Part shown: positions 1 to 8,289 of the stretch, piece by piece | Layout: each line of letters opens with the position of its first letter | Position numbering within the stretch: the first letter of the stretch is position 1 | Source of the DNA: Streptomyces showdoensis | GTDB lineage: Bacteria; Actinomycetota; Actinomycetes; Streptomycetales; Streptomycetaceae | Assembly (NCBI RefSeq): GCF_039535475.1 | Contig: NZ_BAAAXG010000004.1 | Location: 1 to 64,000 of the forward strand | DNA length: 64,000 nt | Direction of reading: 5' to 3' | The notes under the pieces: model-generated | What the model saw: the letters and a program-made list of their open reading frames with translations, nothing else | What the model was told of the DNA's origin: nothing | Databases searched by the model: none | Translations under genes and position numbers: made by a program

Positions 1-266
1 GCGGCCGTCGTCAGGATCGCGCACCTTGTCGAGGAGACCGACGGCGGGTCAGCCGGCTGGACGACCTCGGCGATGGTGGAGCGGTCCAGGCCCACCCGTT
101 CGCCCACGGTGCGCTGGTCCAGGCCCGCTCGGCCAGCAGGGCGTTGAGGACGCCGGAACTGGGGGAGTGATCCTCCTCCGAGACCATGGTCGTCACAGCA
201 GTGATGCGCGCTGCTGGAGTCGCCGGGCGAGATGCCGGGGTGCGTGGTCATGTCCACCGCGGCCAT
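1..266 (-). pseudogene. pcaV: MarR-family regulator of the pca operon (PcaV type), frameshifted and cut by the window edge
   Basis: Reading leftward from an ATG at 266, with AGGAGG at 272-277, the peptide is clearly MarR-like but jumps frame repeatedly. Recognisable pieces in order are MAAVDMTTHPG, LARRLQQ, TTMVSEE, VLNALLAE, the winged-helix core LDQRTVGERVGLDRSTIAEV, SRLTRR and GLLDKVRDPDDGR. Restoring the expected peptide needs at least five, probably about eight, single-base insertions or deletions, mostly in G or C runs. In S. coelicolor the MarR repressor PcaV is divergent from pcaI and answers to protocatechuate; position and sequence fit that. Because the peptide is conserved between the breaks, error-prone sequence at a contig end is more likely than gene decay. 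The C-terminal half lies outside the window. Confidence 0.75.
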
Positions 267-389
267 GGTGCGCCTCCTGTGCCGTTTTCGTCGTCGGGTG
301 CACGGAACGATACCCCGCGCTGCCGTGCTCCGGCGTTCGGACCCGTTGACGAAGGGTGTTCGGGTGCCAGCATGGCCCGGTCGGGGCAG

Positions 390-409
390 TTAGTCAGTGC
401 ACTGACTAA
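390..409. promoter_or_regulatory. Perfect 20-bp palindrome, probable PcaV operator
   Basis: TTAGTCAGTG is followed directly by its exact reverse complement CACTGACTAA. It lies between the divergent regulator start (266) and pcaI (487), the usual place and symmetry for a MarR-family operator. Assignment to PcaV is inference from position. Confidence 0.7.
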
Positions 410-486
410 ATTCTGCGACGGTCGACGACATCGACCGCCCGATCTTCCGTATTGCTTCCGCTCGGATCGAAACGAAGGGCCTCCCC

Positions 487-1262
487 ATGGACAAGGTGGT
501 CGCCACCGCCGCCGAAGCGGTGGCCGACGTCCCCGACGGGGCGTCGCTCGCCGTGGCGGCTTCGGCCTCAGTGGCGTACCGAACGTCCCTCATCCAGGCG
601 CTGCACGAACGCGGCGTCAGCGGCCTGGGCGTCGTCTCCAACAACTGCGGGGCCATGGACTCCGGCCTCGCCGTCCTGCTCGTCGCGGGCCGCATCGCCC
701 GCGTCACCGGCTCGTACATCGGCGCCAACAAGGAGTTCGCCCGCCAGTACCTCGGCGGCGAACTGGAGGTCGAGCTGATCCCGCAGGGCACCCTCGCCGA
801 ACGCCTCCGGGCCGGCGGCTGCGGCATCCCCGCCTTCTACACCCCCGCTGGCGTCGGCACCCAGGTCGCCGACGGCGGACTGCCCTGGCGCTACGACGGC
901 GAGGGCGGGGTCGCGCTCGCCTCCCCGGCGAAGGAGGTGCGGGAGTTCGACGGCGTCCCGCACGTCCTGGAGCGCGCCATCCGCACCGACTTCGCACTCG
1001 TCCGCGCCGCCAAGGGCGACCGGCACGGCAACCTCGTCTTCCACGCCTCCGCCCGCAACTTCAACCCGCTCGCCGCGATGGCCGGCCGGATCACGGTCGC
1101 CGAGGTCGAGGAACTGGTCGAACCCGGCGCCATCGACCCCGACCGGGTCCACCTCCCCGGATCTTCGTCCAACGGGTCGTCGCCCTCACCCCCGCCCAGG
1201 CCGCCGCCAAGGGCATCGAGCGGCGCACGGTCTCCGCGCCCGCGGTACGAGAGACGGAGTAG
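487..1262 (+). CDS. pcaI: 3-oxoadipate CoA-transferase subunit A (frameshifted as read)
   Basis: Subunit A of the enzyme that moves CoA from succinyl-CoA to beta-ketoadipate. The ATG at 487 gives [20 protein letters not shown], the family N-terminus. The conserved glycine-rich segment [11 protein letters not shown] is present only in another frame between about 556 and 588: one base seems missing near 556 and one extra near 588. A further missing base near 1159 throws the C-terminus ([20 protein letters not shown]) out of frame. The native stop is TAG at 1260-1262. Read literally, the third shift fuses PcaI in frame to PcaJ as one 486-residue ORF. With the three corrections it is a normal PcaI of about 258 residues. 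First gene of the pca operon. Confidence 0.8.
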
Positions 1263-1269
1263 GCCCGGC

Positions 1270-1947
1270 ATGACCTGGAACCGCGAGCAGATGGCCGCCC
1301 GAGCCGCCCGCGAACTGCGCGACGGACAGTACGTCAACCTCGGCATCGGCCTGCCGACGCTCATCCCCAACCACCTCCCCGCAGGCGTCGAGGTCGTCCT
1401 CGAATCCGAGAACGGCATCCTCGGCACCGGTCCCTACCCCACCGACGACCACGTCGACCCCGACCTCATCAACGCGGGCAAGGAGACCGTGACCGTCCTC
1501 CCCGGCGCCTCCTTCTTCGACTCCGCCCTCTCCTTCGGCATGATCCGCGGCGGTCACATCGACGTCGCCGTCCTCGGCGCCATGCAGGTCTCCGCCCGCG
1601 GCGACCTCGCCAACTGGGCCGTCCCCGGCCGCATGGTCACCGGCATCGGGGGCGCGATGGACCTGGTCCACGGCGCCCGCACGGTCATCGTCGTGATGAC
1701 CCACACCGCCAAGGACGGCACCCCGAAGGTCGTCGAGGAGTGCGATCTGCCCCTCACCGGGCGCGCCTGCGTCGACCGCATCGTCACCGACCTCTGCGTC
1801 CTCGACGTCACCGGCGACGGGCTCGTCCTCGTCGAGACCGCCCCGGGCGTGACGGCGCAGGAGGTCGCGGAGAAGACGGCGGCACCGGTGCGGATCCCGT
1901 CGGCCCCGACGCGGGGAGACCTGACCGCCCCGACGCCGGGAGACTGA
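1270..1947 (+). CDS. pcaJ: 3-oxoadipate CoA-transferase subunit B
   Basis: 225 residues; partner of PcaI, acting on beta-ketoadipate and succinyl-CoA in the cytoplasm. The ATG at 1270 follows the pcaI stop by 7 nt, with GGAG at 1256-1259. Family hallmarks are [13 protein letters not shown] near residue 27 and [13 protein letters not shown] near residue 50, which carries the catalytic glutamate region of class I CoA-transferases, followed by [14 protein letters not shown]. The C-terminus ([12 protein letters not shown]) runs into a tandem repeat that continues past the stop, so the last dozen residues look like recent repeat-derived sequence. In S. coelicolor the next gene is pcaF; here it is missing. 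Confidence 0.93.
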   Translation: MTWNREQMAARAARELRDGQYVNLGIGLPTLIPNHLPAGVEVVLESENGILGTGPYPTDDHVDPDLINAGKETVTVLPGASFFDSALSFGMIRGGHIDVAVLGAMQVSARGDLANWAVPGRMVTGIGGAMDLVHGARTVIVVMTHTAKDGTPKVVEECDLPLTGRACVDRIVTDLCVLDVTGDGLVLVETAPGVTAQEVAEKTAAPVRIPSAPTRGDLTAPTPGD

Positions 1948-2240
1948 CCTCCCCGACGCCGGGACCCGACCGCCTGGACGCCCGGAACCCGACCGCCCCG
2001 AGGCCCGGAGACTGACCGCCGGGCCCCACCTGGCCCCACCCGGACCCACCCGGCCCCACCCGGGCCCGGCCCAAGCGCCCCGGCCTCCCGGGCCGCCCGG
2101 GTTCCCCCGGCCCCCCCGGGCCGCCCCGGCTTCCCCCGGCCTCCCGGATTTCCTCGGCCTCCCGGATCTCCCGGGCTTTCCTGGCCGACAGGTCCCGGCG
2201 GACTTCCCGAACCCCCTGGACCGACCGGTCCCGCCACGTA
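1895..2240. repeat. Low-complexity tandem repeat tract between pcaJ and pcaH
   Basis: Degenerate units related to GACCGCCCCGACGCCGGGA cover the end of pcaJ and the first 70 bases after it. They are followed by GGCCCCACCCGGACCCACCC-type and CCCCGGCCTCCCGG-type units up to about 2180. In the 327 bases between pcaJ and pcaH I find no gene: the long open frames on both strands are simple Gly/Pro/Arg repeats. The tract occupies the place where pcaF usually lies. Confidence 0.75.
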
Positions 2241-2274
2241 CCACCCCGCCCCCGATCCACCCCCAGGAGCCTCC

Positions 2275-3051
2275 ATGGCCGACCTCACCCAGGCGCACAT
2301 AGACGCCGAGATCGACGCCCACCAGGACGCCTACGACAAGGCCCTCGCCGCCGGCGGCGCGCCCCGTCACCACCCGCCGCGCGACTACGCCCCCTACCGC
2401 AGCTCGCTCCTGCGCCACCCCCGGCAGCCGCTCGTCGCGGTGGACGGCGCGGGGGACCCCGACGCCGTCGAGCTCACCGGGCCCGTCTTCGGGGTCACCG
2501 ACGTCACCGAGACCGACAGCGACCTGACCCGGGCGCACACCGGCGAGCCCCTGGGGGAGCGGATCACCGTGTCCGGCCGCCTCCTGGACCGGGAGGGCCG
2601 TCCGGTCCGGGGCCAGCTCATCGAGATCTGGCAGGCCAACGCCTCGGGCCGGTACGCCCACCTCCGCGACCAGCACCCGGCGCCGCTCGACCCGCACTTC
2701 AGCGGGGTGGGCAGAACCCTGACGGATGATCAGGGACGGTACGCCTTCGCCACCATCAAGCCCGGCGCCTACCCCTGGCGCAACCACACCAACGCCTGGC
2801 GCCCCGCCCACATCCACTTCTCGGTCTTCGGCACGGCGTTCGCGCAGCGGCTCGTCACCCAGATGTACTTCCCCGGGGACCCGCTCCTCGCCCACGACCC
2901 GATCATGCGCTCGGTCACCGACGGCGCCGCACGCGAACGGCTCGTCGCCCGTTACGAACACGGCCTGTCCGCACCGGAGTTCTCCCTCGGCTACGCCTGG
3001 GACATCGTCCTCGACGGGCCCGCCGCCACCTGGACCGAGGAAGGACGCTGA
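2275..3051 (+). CDS. pcaH: Protocatechuate 3,4-dioxygenase beta subunit
   Basis: 258 residues. With PcaG it forms the non-heme Fe(III) intradiol dioxygenase that opens protocatechuate to 3-carboxy-cis,cis-muconate. The ATG at 2275 has CAGGAG about 6 nt upstream. The conserved core is visible: GQLIEIWQANASGRYAH near residue 120, then YPWRNHTNAWRPAHIHFSVF near residue 165, holding a Tyr ligand region and the HIH pair that coordinates iron, followed by LVTQMYFPGDPL. Full family length, no disruption. The pcaG start lies 4 nt past the stop. Confidence 0.96.
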   Translation: MADLTQAHIDAEIDAHQDAYDKALAAGGAPRHHPPRDYAPYRSSLLRHPRQPLVAVDGAGDPDAVELTGPVFGVTDVTETDSDLTRAHTGEPLGERITVSGRLLDREGRPVRGQLIEIWQANASGRYAHLRDQHPAPLDPHFSGVGRTLTDDQGRYAFATIKPGAYPWRNHTNAWRPAHIHFSVFGTAFAQRLVTQMYFPGDPLLAHDPIMRSVTDGAARERLVARYEHGLSAPEFSLGYAWDIVLDGPAATWTEEGR

Positions 3052-3055
3052 CCTC

Positions 3056-3631
3056 ATGACCCTGCCGCCCACCCCCTCCAGCACCGTCGGACCCTTCTAC
3101 GGCTACGCCCTGCCCTTCCCCGGCGGCGAACGGATCGCGCCCGAGGGGCACCCCGAGCGCATCACCCTCCACGGATACGTCCGCGACGGCGCGGGCGACC
3201 CCGTACCCGACGCGCTCCTGGAGTTCTGGCAGGCCGCCCCCGACGGCTCCCTGTCCGGGGCGCCCGGATCGCTGCGCCGGGACCCGGTCACCGGAGGGTT
3301 CCTCGGCCGCAACGGCACGGACTTCACCGGGTTCGGACGCGTCGCCACCGACGCCGACGGCCACTACACCGTGCACACCCTGGCGCCCGGCAGCTCCGGC
3401 GCCGCCCGCAGTCTCGGTCAGCCCCACATCGCCCTCGTCGTGTTCGCCCGCGGGCTCCTGCACCACCTCCACACCCGCGCGTACCTCGCCGACGGGCCCG
3501 ACCCCCTGCTCGACCGGCTCCCGGCCGAGCGGCGCGCCACGCTGATCGCCGCAGAGGAGCCCCACCGCACCCACCGCTTCGACATCCACCTCCAGGGCGA
3601 GGGCGAGACGGTCTTCCTGGAGTTCCCGTGA
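3056..3631 (+). CDS. pcaG: Protocatechuate 3,4-dioxygenase alpha subunit
   Basis: 191 residues; the non-catalytic homologous subunit of the intradiol dioxygenase. It opens with [18 protein letters not shown], the alpha-subunit N-terminus that lines the active site, then [11 protein letters not shown] and [21 protein letters not shown], where the beta-subunit HIH iron ligands are replaced, as usual in alpha chains. The ATG at 3056 follows pcaH by 4 nt. Its TGA (3629-3631) overlaps the GTG of pcaB, implying translational coupling. Confidence 0.95.
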   Translation: MTLPPTPSSTVGPFYGYALPFPGGERIAPEGHPERITLHGYVRDGAGDPVPDALLEFWQAAPDGSLSGAPGSLRRDPVTGGFLGRNGTDFTGFGRVATDADGHYTVHTLAPGSSGAARSLGQPHIALVVFARGLLHHLHTRAYLADGPDPLLDRLPAERRATLIAAEEPHRTHRFDIHLQGEGETVFLEFP

Positions 3632-5166
3632 CCGACCCGACCGACCCGACCGGCCCGATTGGCGTGACCGGCCCGACCGGCCCGACCGACCCGACCGGCC
3701 CGATTGGCGTGACCGGCCCGACCGGCCCGACCGGCCCGACCGACCCGACCGGCCCGATTGGCGTGACCGACCCGACCGGCCCGACCGCCGAGCCGGACCT
3801 CGACGCCGGGCTCCTCGACCCCGTGCGGGCGGGCTCGCCCGCCGAGGCCGCCACCGGTGACGCCGCGTTCCTGCGGGCCCTCCTCGACGCCGAGGCGGCC
3901 CTCACCCGCGCCCAGGCCGCCGTCGGGGCGGCGCCCGCCGAGGCCGCCCGCGCGGTCACGGAGGCGGCGGCCGACACCTACCGCTTCGACGTCCGGTCGA
4001 TCGCCCTGCGCGCCCGCGGCGGAGGCAATCCCGTGATCCCCCTCGTCGCGGACCTCACCGCGACGGCGGGGGAGTGGGGTGCGTACGTGCACCGGGGCGC
4101 GACCAGCCAGGACATCCTGGACACGGCCGCCATGCTGGTGGCCGCCCGCACCCTCGGGGCCGTCCTCGCCGACCTCGCCCGCACGGAATCGGCGCTGGCC
4201 GGCCTCGCCGCCGCGCACCGCGACACCGCGATGCCCGGCCGTACCCTCACGCAGCACGCCGTCCCCACCACCTTCGGTCTGAAGGCGGCCGGCTGGCGTT
4301 CGCTCGTCCTCGACGCACGGGACCGGTTGCTCGCCGTACGGGACGGGCTGCCCGCCCAACTCGGCGGCGCGGCCGGGACCTTGGCGGCCTTCGCCGATGC
4401 CTGTGCCGCCATTGACGCCATTGACGCCGACGCCGACAGCGGGGCCGAGGGCGCGGCCGCGCTGCCCGCCGCGTACGCCCGCGAGCTCGGGCTCGCCGTA
4501 CCCCTCATCCCCTGGCACACCCTGCGCACCCCGGTCGCCGACCTCGCGGGCGCGCTCGCGCTCACCGCCGGTGCTCTGGGCAAGATCGCCACCGACGTGC
4601 TGACGCTCTCCCGCACCGAGATCGCCGAACTCGCCGAAGGGACGGGCGGCGGATCCTCCGCCATGCCGCACAAGGCGAATCCCGTCCGCGCGATCCTCGT
4701 CGCCTCGGCCGCCCGCCGCTCCCCGCACCTCGCGGCGAGCCTCTACGCCTGTCTGCCGGCCGAGGACGAGCGGCCCGCGGGCGCCTGGCACGCCGAATGG
4801 GAGCCGTTGCGCGAACTGCTGCGGCTCACCGGAGGTGCCGCCCACCACACCGCCGCGCTCGCCGAAGGGCTGCGCGTCGACGCGGCGGCGATGCGCGCCC
4901 ACCTGGACGTCACCGGCGGACTCCTCGTCTCCGAACGCCTCTCGGTCGTCCTCGCCCCGCTCCTCGGACGGGCCCGGGCCCGCGCGCTGCTGACCGAACT
5001 CGCCGCCCGCACCCGCGCCGAGGGGCGCGGCCTGGCCGAACTGCTCGCCGAGGCCGCCGCCGGCGTACCGGAACTGGCCGGCGTCGACCTGGCCGAGCTG
5101 ACCGATCCCACCCGTGCCACCGGCCTGGCCGGACACCTCACCGACCGTGCCCTGGAGCGACGTTGA
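3628..5166 (+). CDS. pcaB: 3-carboxy-cis,cis-muconate cycloisomerase with a collagen-like N-terminal extension
   Basis: 512 residues, fumarase/aspartase superfamily. It converts 3-carboxy-cis,cis-muconate to gamma-carboxymuconolactone. The catalytic domain begins near residue 55 ([17 protein letters not shown]); the signature [17 protein letters not shown] lies near residue 345. The first 50 or so residues are Thr-Asp-Pro-Thr-Gly-Pro repeats encoded by a DNA tandem repeat and are not part of the family. The GTG at 3628 overlaps the pcaG stop. An in-frame GTG at 3763 (V46) would give a family-length protein of 467 residues but has no visible ribosome site, so I keep 3628. Confidence 0.92.
   Translation: MTDPTDPTGPIGVTGPTGPTDPTGPIGVTGPTGPTGPTDPTGPIGVTDPTGPTAEPDLDAGLLDPVRAGSPAEAATGDAAFLRALLDAEAALTRAQAAVGAAPAEAARAVTEAAADTYRFDVRSIALRARGGGNPVIPLVADLTATAGEWGAYVHRGATSQDILDTAAMLVAARTLGAVLADLARTESALAGLAAAHRDTAMPGRTLTQHAVPTTFGLKAAGWRSLVLDARDRLLAVRDGLPAQLGGAAGTLAAFADACAAIDAIDADADSGAEGAAALPAAYARELGLAVPLIPWHTLRTPVADLAGALALTAGALGKIATDVLTLSRTEIAELAEGTGGGSSAMPHKANPVRAILVASAARRSPHLAASLYACLPAEDERPAGAWHAEWEPLRELLRLTGGAAHHTAALAEGLRVDAAAMRAHLDVTGGLLVSERLSVVLAPLLGRARARALLTELAARTRAEGRGLAELLAEAAAGVPELAGVDLAELTDPTRATGLAGHLTDRALERR
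3634..3786. repeat. In-frame tandem repeat encoding the PcaB N-terminal extension
   Basis: About three copies of a 45-54-bp unit built from ACCGACCCGACCGGCCCG and ATTGGCGTGACCGGC, encoding [12 protein letters not shown] motifs. Each unit includes a GTGACC that resembles the real pcaB start, so it probably expanded from the original start region. Confidence 0.85.
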
Positions 5167-6470
5167 CCCCCACCGCGAGCCTGTACCACCGTGCCGAAGG
5201 CCCGGCCTCCGGGCCCGTCCTGATCCTCGGGCCCTCGCTCGGGACCTCCACCGCCCTGTGGGACGCCGTCGCCCCGGAGCTGTCCCTCACCCACCGGGTC
5301 GTCCGCTGGGACCTGCCCGGCCACGGCCGTTCGCCCGCCGGGCTGATCGGACCGGGGGCGACCGTCGCCGATCTGGCCCGGCTCGTCCTCGACCTGGCCG
5401 ACGCGCTGGGCGCCGACCGCTTCTCGTACGCCGGGGTCTCCCTCGGCGGCGCGGTCGGCCTCCACCTGGCCGCCCACCATCCGGAGCGGATCGAACGGCT
5501 CGCGGTCCTCTGCTCCTCCGCCCACTTCGGCGGCTCCGCCCCCTGGACCGAGCGGGCGGCCACGGTGCGCCGCGAGGGCCTGGCGGGGCTGGCTGCGACG
5601 GCCGACGCCCGCTGGTTCACGCCCGGTTTCACGGTGCCGCGCCTGGTCGAGGACCACCGGGCCGCCGACCCCGACGCCTACGCGGCCTGCTGCGACGCCC
5701 TGGCCGCCTTCGACCTGCGCGAACGCCTGCCCGACATCGCCGCGTCGACCCTGCTGATCGCCGGCCGCGAGGACCCGGCGACGCCCCCGGCCCACCTGCG
5801 CGAGATCGCCGACGCCGTCCCCGGCGCGGCCCTCACCGAACTGCCCGGCGCCTCCCACCTCGCTCCGGCCGAACGGCCCGAACCGGTGCTGGCAGCGCTG
5901 CGTGCCCACTTCGCCGGTACTTCCGCTCGGAGCGGAATGAAAGTGCGCCGCGACGTGCTCGGCGACGCGCACGTGGACCGCGCCCAGGCCCGGCAGACTC
6001 CGTTCACGGCCCGTTTCCAGGACTTCATCTCCCGCTACGCCTGGGGCGAGATCTGGACCGACCCCACCCTCTCCCGCCGCGAGCGCAGCCTGATCACCCT
6101 CACCGCCCTCGTCGCCCACGGCCACCACGACGAACTCGCCCTGCACGTACGGGCCGCCCGCCGCAACGGCCTCACCCCCGACGAGATCGCCGCCGCCCTC
6201 CTCCAGGCCGGTGTCTACTGCGGCGTCCCGGCGGCGAACGCGGCCTTCGCCGTCGCCCAGCGCGTCCTGGAGGAGGAACCCGGTGCCGCCGGCGGCACGC
6301 CGAACGGCACGCCTCCCGGCACCCCTTCCCGAACCTCTCACGTCTCGCCGCCCGGCACCCCTTCCCGAACCTCTCACGTTTCGCCGCCCGGCACCCCTTC
6401 CCGGACCCCTCACGACGCGTCGCCCGGCGCGCCGCTCAGTACGCCGGAACCCGGGCGAACCGCTCCGTGA
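5163..6470 (+). CDS. pcaL: Fused 3-oxoadipate enol-lactonase / 4-carboxymuconolactone decarboxylase
   Basis: 435 residues combining PcaD and PcaC, which catalyse consecutive steps from gamma-carboxymuconolactone to beta-ketoadipate. The N-terminal alpha/beta hydrolase (about residues 5-255) has the nucleophile elbow GVSLGGA, the GREDPATPP acid region and GASHLAP with the catalytic His. The decarboxylase domain (about 260-375) carries [19 protein letters not shown] and [15 protein letters not shown]. The tail beyond about residue 380 is a 12-residue repeat ([12 protein letters not shown]). The start is TTG at 5163-5165, overlapping the pcaB stop TGA at 5164-5166. The 3' end overlaps the convergent pobR end by 35 bp. 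PcaL fusions are normal in streptomycetes; the repeat tail is not. Confidence 0.94.
   Translation: MTPTASLYHRAEGPASGPVLILGPSLGTSTALWDAVAPELSLTHRVVRWDLPGHGRSPAGLIGPGATVADLARLVLDLADALGADRFSYAGVSLGGAVGLHLAAHHPERIERLAVLCSSAHFGGSAPWTERAATVRREGLAGLAATADARWFTPGFTVPRLVEDHRAADPDAYAACCDALAAFDLRERLPDIAASTLLIAGREDPATPPAHLREIADAVPGAALTELPGASHLAPAERPEPVLAALRAHFAGTSARSGMKVRRDVLGDAHVDRAQARQTPFTARFQDFISRYAWGEIWTDPTLSRRERSLITLTALVAHGHHDELALHVRAARRNGLTPDEIAAALLQAGVYCGVPAANAAFAVAQRVLEEEPGAAGGTPNGTPPGTPSRTSHVSPPGTPSRTSHVSPPGTPSRTPHDASPGAPLSTPEPGRTAP
6313..6424. repeat. 36-bp minisatellite at the 3' end of pcaL
   Basis: Three copies of a 36-bp unit beginning CCCGGCACCCCTTCCCGAAC, the first two nearly identical and the third diverged. 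The unit is a multiple of three and stays in frame, adding 12-residue repeats to PcaL. Confidence 0.85.
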
Positions 6471-8088
6471 CGTGGAGGTCCGCCTCGATGCCGCGGATCG
6501 CCGCGGCGAGTTCCGGGAGGACGTCGGCCACGCACTCCTCGCGGGACCTGCGGGCGCTGTGCAGGGCGACGTTGACCGCCGCGACGACCGAGCCCGCCCG
6601 GTCGCGCACCGGCATGGCGATCGAGCGCAGGCCGACCTCCAGCTCCTCGTCGACCAGCGCGTACCCCTGCCGTCCCACCTCCTCCAGGAGCGCGCCGAGC
6701 TCCGCGCGGCCGGTCACCGTGTACGGAGTGAGCGGGGCCGGCTGGGTCCGTGCGAGCCGTTCCGCGCGTTCTTCCGGGGCGAGCCCGGCGAGCAGGACCC
6801 GGCCCATGGAGGTGGCGTACGCGGGGAAGCGGGTGCCGATGGTGATGTGGACGTTCATGATCCGACTGGTCTCGACCCGGCCCGTGTACTGCACCTCGTC
6901 GCCCGCGAGCACGGCCAGCGAGGTGGACTCGCGCACCCGCGAGGCGAGGTCGGCGAGATGCGGCTGGGCGACGCGGGTGAGCGTGGTCCGCGACAGCGGC
7001 GGGAAGCCCAGCGACAGCACCCGCGGGGTGAGCCGGAACGTCCGCCCGTCCTGCGCCACGCAGCCCAGGTGCTCCAGTGTGATGAGGGCCCGCCTCGCGG
7101 TGGCCCGGGCGAGCCCGGTCGCCTCGGCGACCGCCGTCAGGGGCAGCGCCTGCCGGCCCTCGCCGAACGCGGTCAGCACGGTCAGCCCGCGCGCCAGTGA
7201 CTCGACGAACTCCCGGCCCAGCTCCTGCTTGGAGGCCCCGGTCCAGGAGGCGAGCCCGGTCGCCGCGGCCGGAGCCGCCGTCGGTGCGTCCCGGAGGACC
7301 CGCTCCATCTCCGCGGCCGCGTCCCGCAGGTGCGGCAGCAGGGCCTCGGGCAGGGAGGCGGCGTCGTGGCGGCTGGTGTGGCTGACGGTGCTCAGCACGC
7401 AGACGATCCGCCCCGCGTGGTCGCGCACCGGCACCGAGAGCGCCACGAGTCCGGGTTCGATCAGCTGGTCGTCCAGCGCCCAGCCGCGTTCCCGCGCCTC
7501 GGCGACCCGTACGTCGAAGGCGTCGGGCAGGCCGGCCGGCCGGGGCGCGGCGGGAAACCCGAGCGCGTCCGGATCGACGGTCCGCCGCTCCCGCCACCCC
7601 TCCCAGGCGCTTTCGTTCCACTCGGAGGCGAACAAAGCACCCGGCGCGGTGCGCTCGGCCGGCAGCAGATCGCCGATGCGGAAGCTCACGGACATCGCCC
7701 GTCGCCGGGTCGCCTGATGGATGAACCGGATGCCGTCCCCGTCGGCCACTGCGAGCGACACCGACTCGTCCAGCGCGTCGGCGAGCGCGTCGGCCCGGCC
7801 GCCGAGCAGGTCCGGCAGGCGTACGGAGGCCAGGTAGGCGTTGCCGAGTTCGAGCAGGCGCGGGGCGAGGACGACGTCCCGGCCCTCGGCCCGTACGTAT
7901 CCCATGCGGGAGAGCGTCGCGGTGATCCGGTCGACCGTGGACCGGGCGAGCCCGGCGGCGCGCTCCAGCTCGCCCACCGGCATCCGCCCGCCGGCGTCGG
8001 TGAGCCGGCGCAGCACGTCGACCCCGCGCAGGAGCGGGGTGACGGCCTCGGGCGGCGGGGCTGCTGTCGGGTCGTGCGTCGGTGGCAT
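6436..8088 (-). CDS. pobR: Double-IclR transcriptional regulator of 4-hydroxybenzoate catabolism (PobR type)
   Basis: 550 residues, about twice a normal IclR protein. Two complete IclR units are in tandem. The first winged helix is at about residues 17-75 (MPVGELERAAGLARSTVDRI) with its effector domain to about 245. The second winged helix is near 285-345 (LTAVAEATGLARATARRALI) with a second effector domain (PLSRTTLTRVAQPHLADLA onward). S. coelicolor PobR is described as an unusual concatenated IclR protein controlling pobA; architecture and divergence from pobA both match. ATG at 8088 chosen for the GGAG about 6 nt upstream; an ATG at 8181 lacks such a site. Confidence 0.88.
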   Translation of the reverse strand: MPPTHDPTAAPPPEAVTPLLRGVDVLRRLTDAGGRMPVGELERAAGLARSTVDRITATLSRMGYVRAEGRDVVLAPRLLELGNAYLASVRLPDLLGGRADALADALDESVSLAVADGDGIRFIHQATRRRAMSVSFRIGDLLPAERTAPGALFASEWNESAWEGWRERRTVDPDALGFPAAPRPAGLPDAFDVRVAEARERGWALDDQLIEPGLVALSVPVRDHAGRIVCVLSTVSHTSRHDAASLPEALLPHLRDAAAEMERVLRDAPTAAPAAATGLASWTGASKQELGREFVESLARGLTVLTAFGEGRQALPLTAVAEATGLARATARRALITLEHLGCVAQDGRTFRLTPRVLSLGFPPLSRTTLTRVAQPHLADLASRVRESTSLAVLAGDEVQYTGRVETSRIMNVHITIGTRFPAYATSMGRVLLAGLAPEERAERLARTQPAPLTPYTVTGRAELGALLEEVGRQGYALVDEELEVGLRSIAMPVRDRAGSVVAAVNVALHSARRSREECVADVLPELAAAIRGIEADLHVTERFARVPAY

Positions 8089-8192
8089 GCGGTCTCCGTC
8101 GTGGATCTTCGGTCCACCGTAGTGAACACGGCAACGGCGGGGTGCGGCGGGCCGTTGACACCGACACCCGGCCGCACCCACACTCCCAGCAG

Positions 8193-8216
8193 CATAGTGA
8201 AGAGATCTTCACTATG
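8193..8216. promoter_or_regulatory. Palindromic operator candidate between pobR and pobA
   Basis: CATAGTGAAGA and its perfect reverse complement TCTTCACTATG are separated by GA, 74 nt before pobA. A third half-site TAGTGAA lies at 8120-8126, nearer pobR. This arrangement fits a PobR operator controlling both divergent genes; binding is inferred. Confidence 0.65.
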
Positions 8217-8289
8217 CGAACAACGTGAACAGCTTCGCTCTCGAACGCGAGAACGCACGCGAGAACCAGCGCGACGACGAGGAGAACCC

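Noticed and set aside
1808-2260. Collagen-like Gly-Arg-Pro minus-strand ORF in the pcaJ-pcaH gap
   Set aside because: It reflects tandem repeats; no start with a ribosome site and no globular domain.
1186-3084. 632-codon minus-strand open frame across pcaJ and pcaH
   Set aside because: It is antisense to well-supported pca genes and its sequence is GC-driven Gly/Arg/Val repeat without family similarity.
3634-3786. Possible CRISPR-like repeat array
   Set aside because: Contiguous in-frame repeats without spacers, translated as part of PcaB.
6211-7200. Plus-strand frame of 329 codons
   Set aside because: Antisense to pobR and overlapping the pcaL end; a shadow of high-GC coding DNA.
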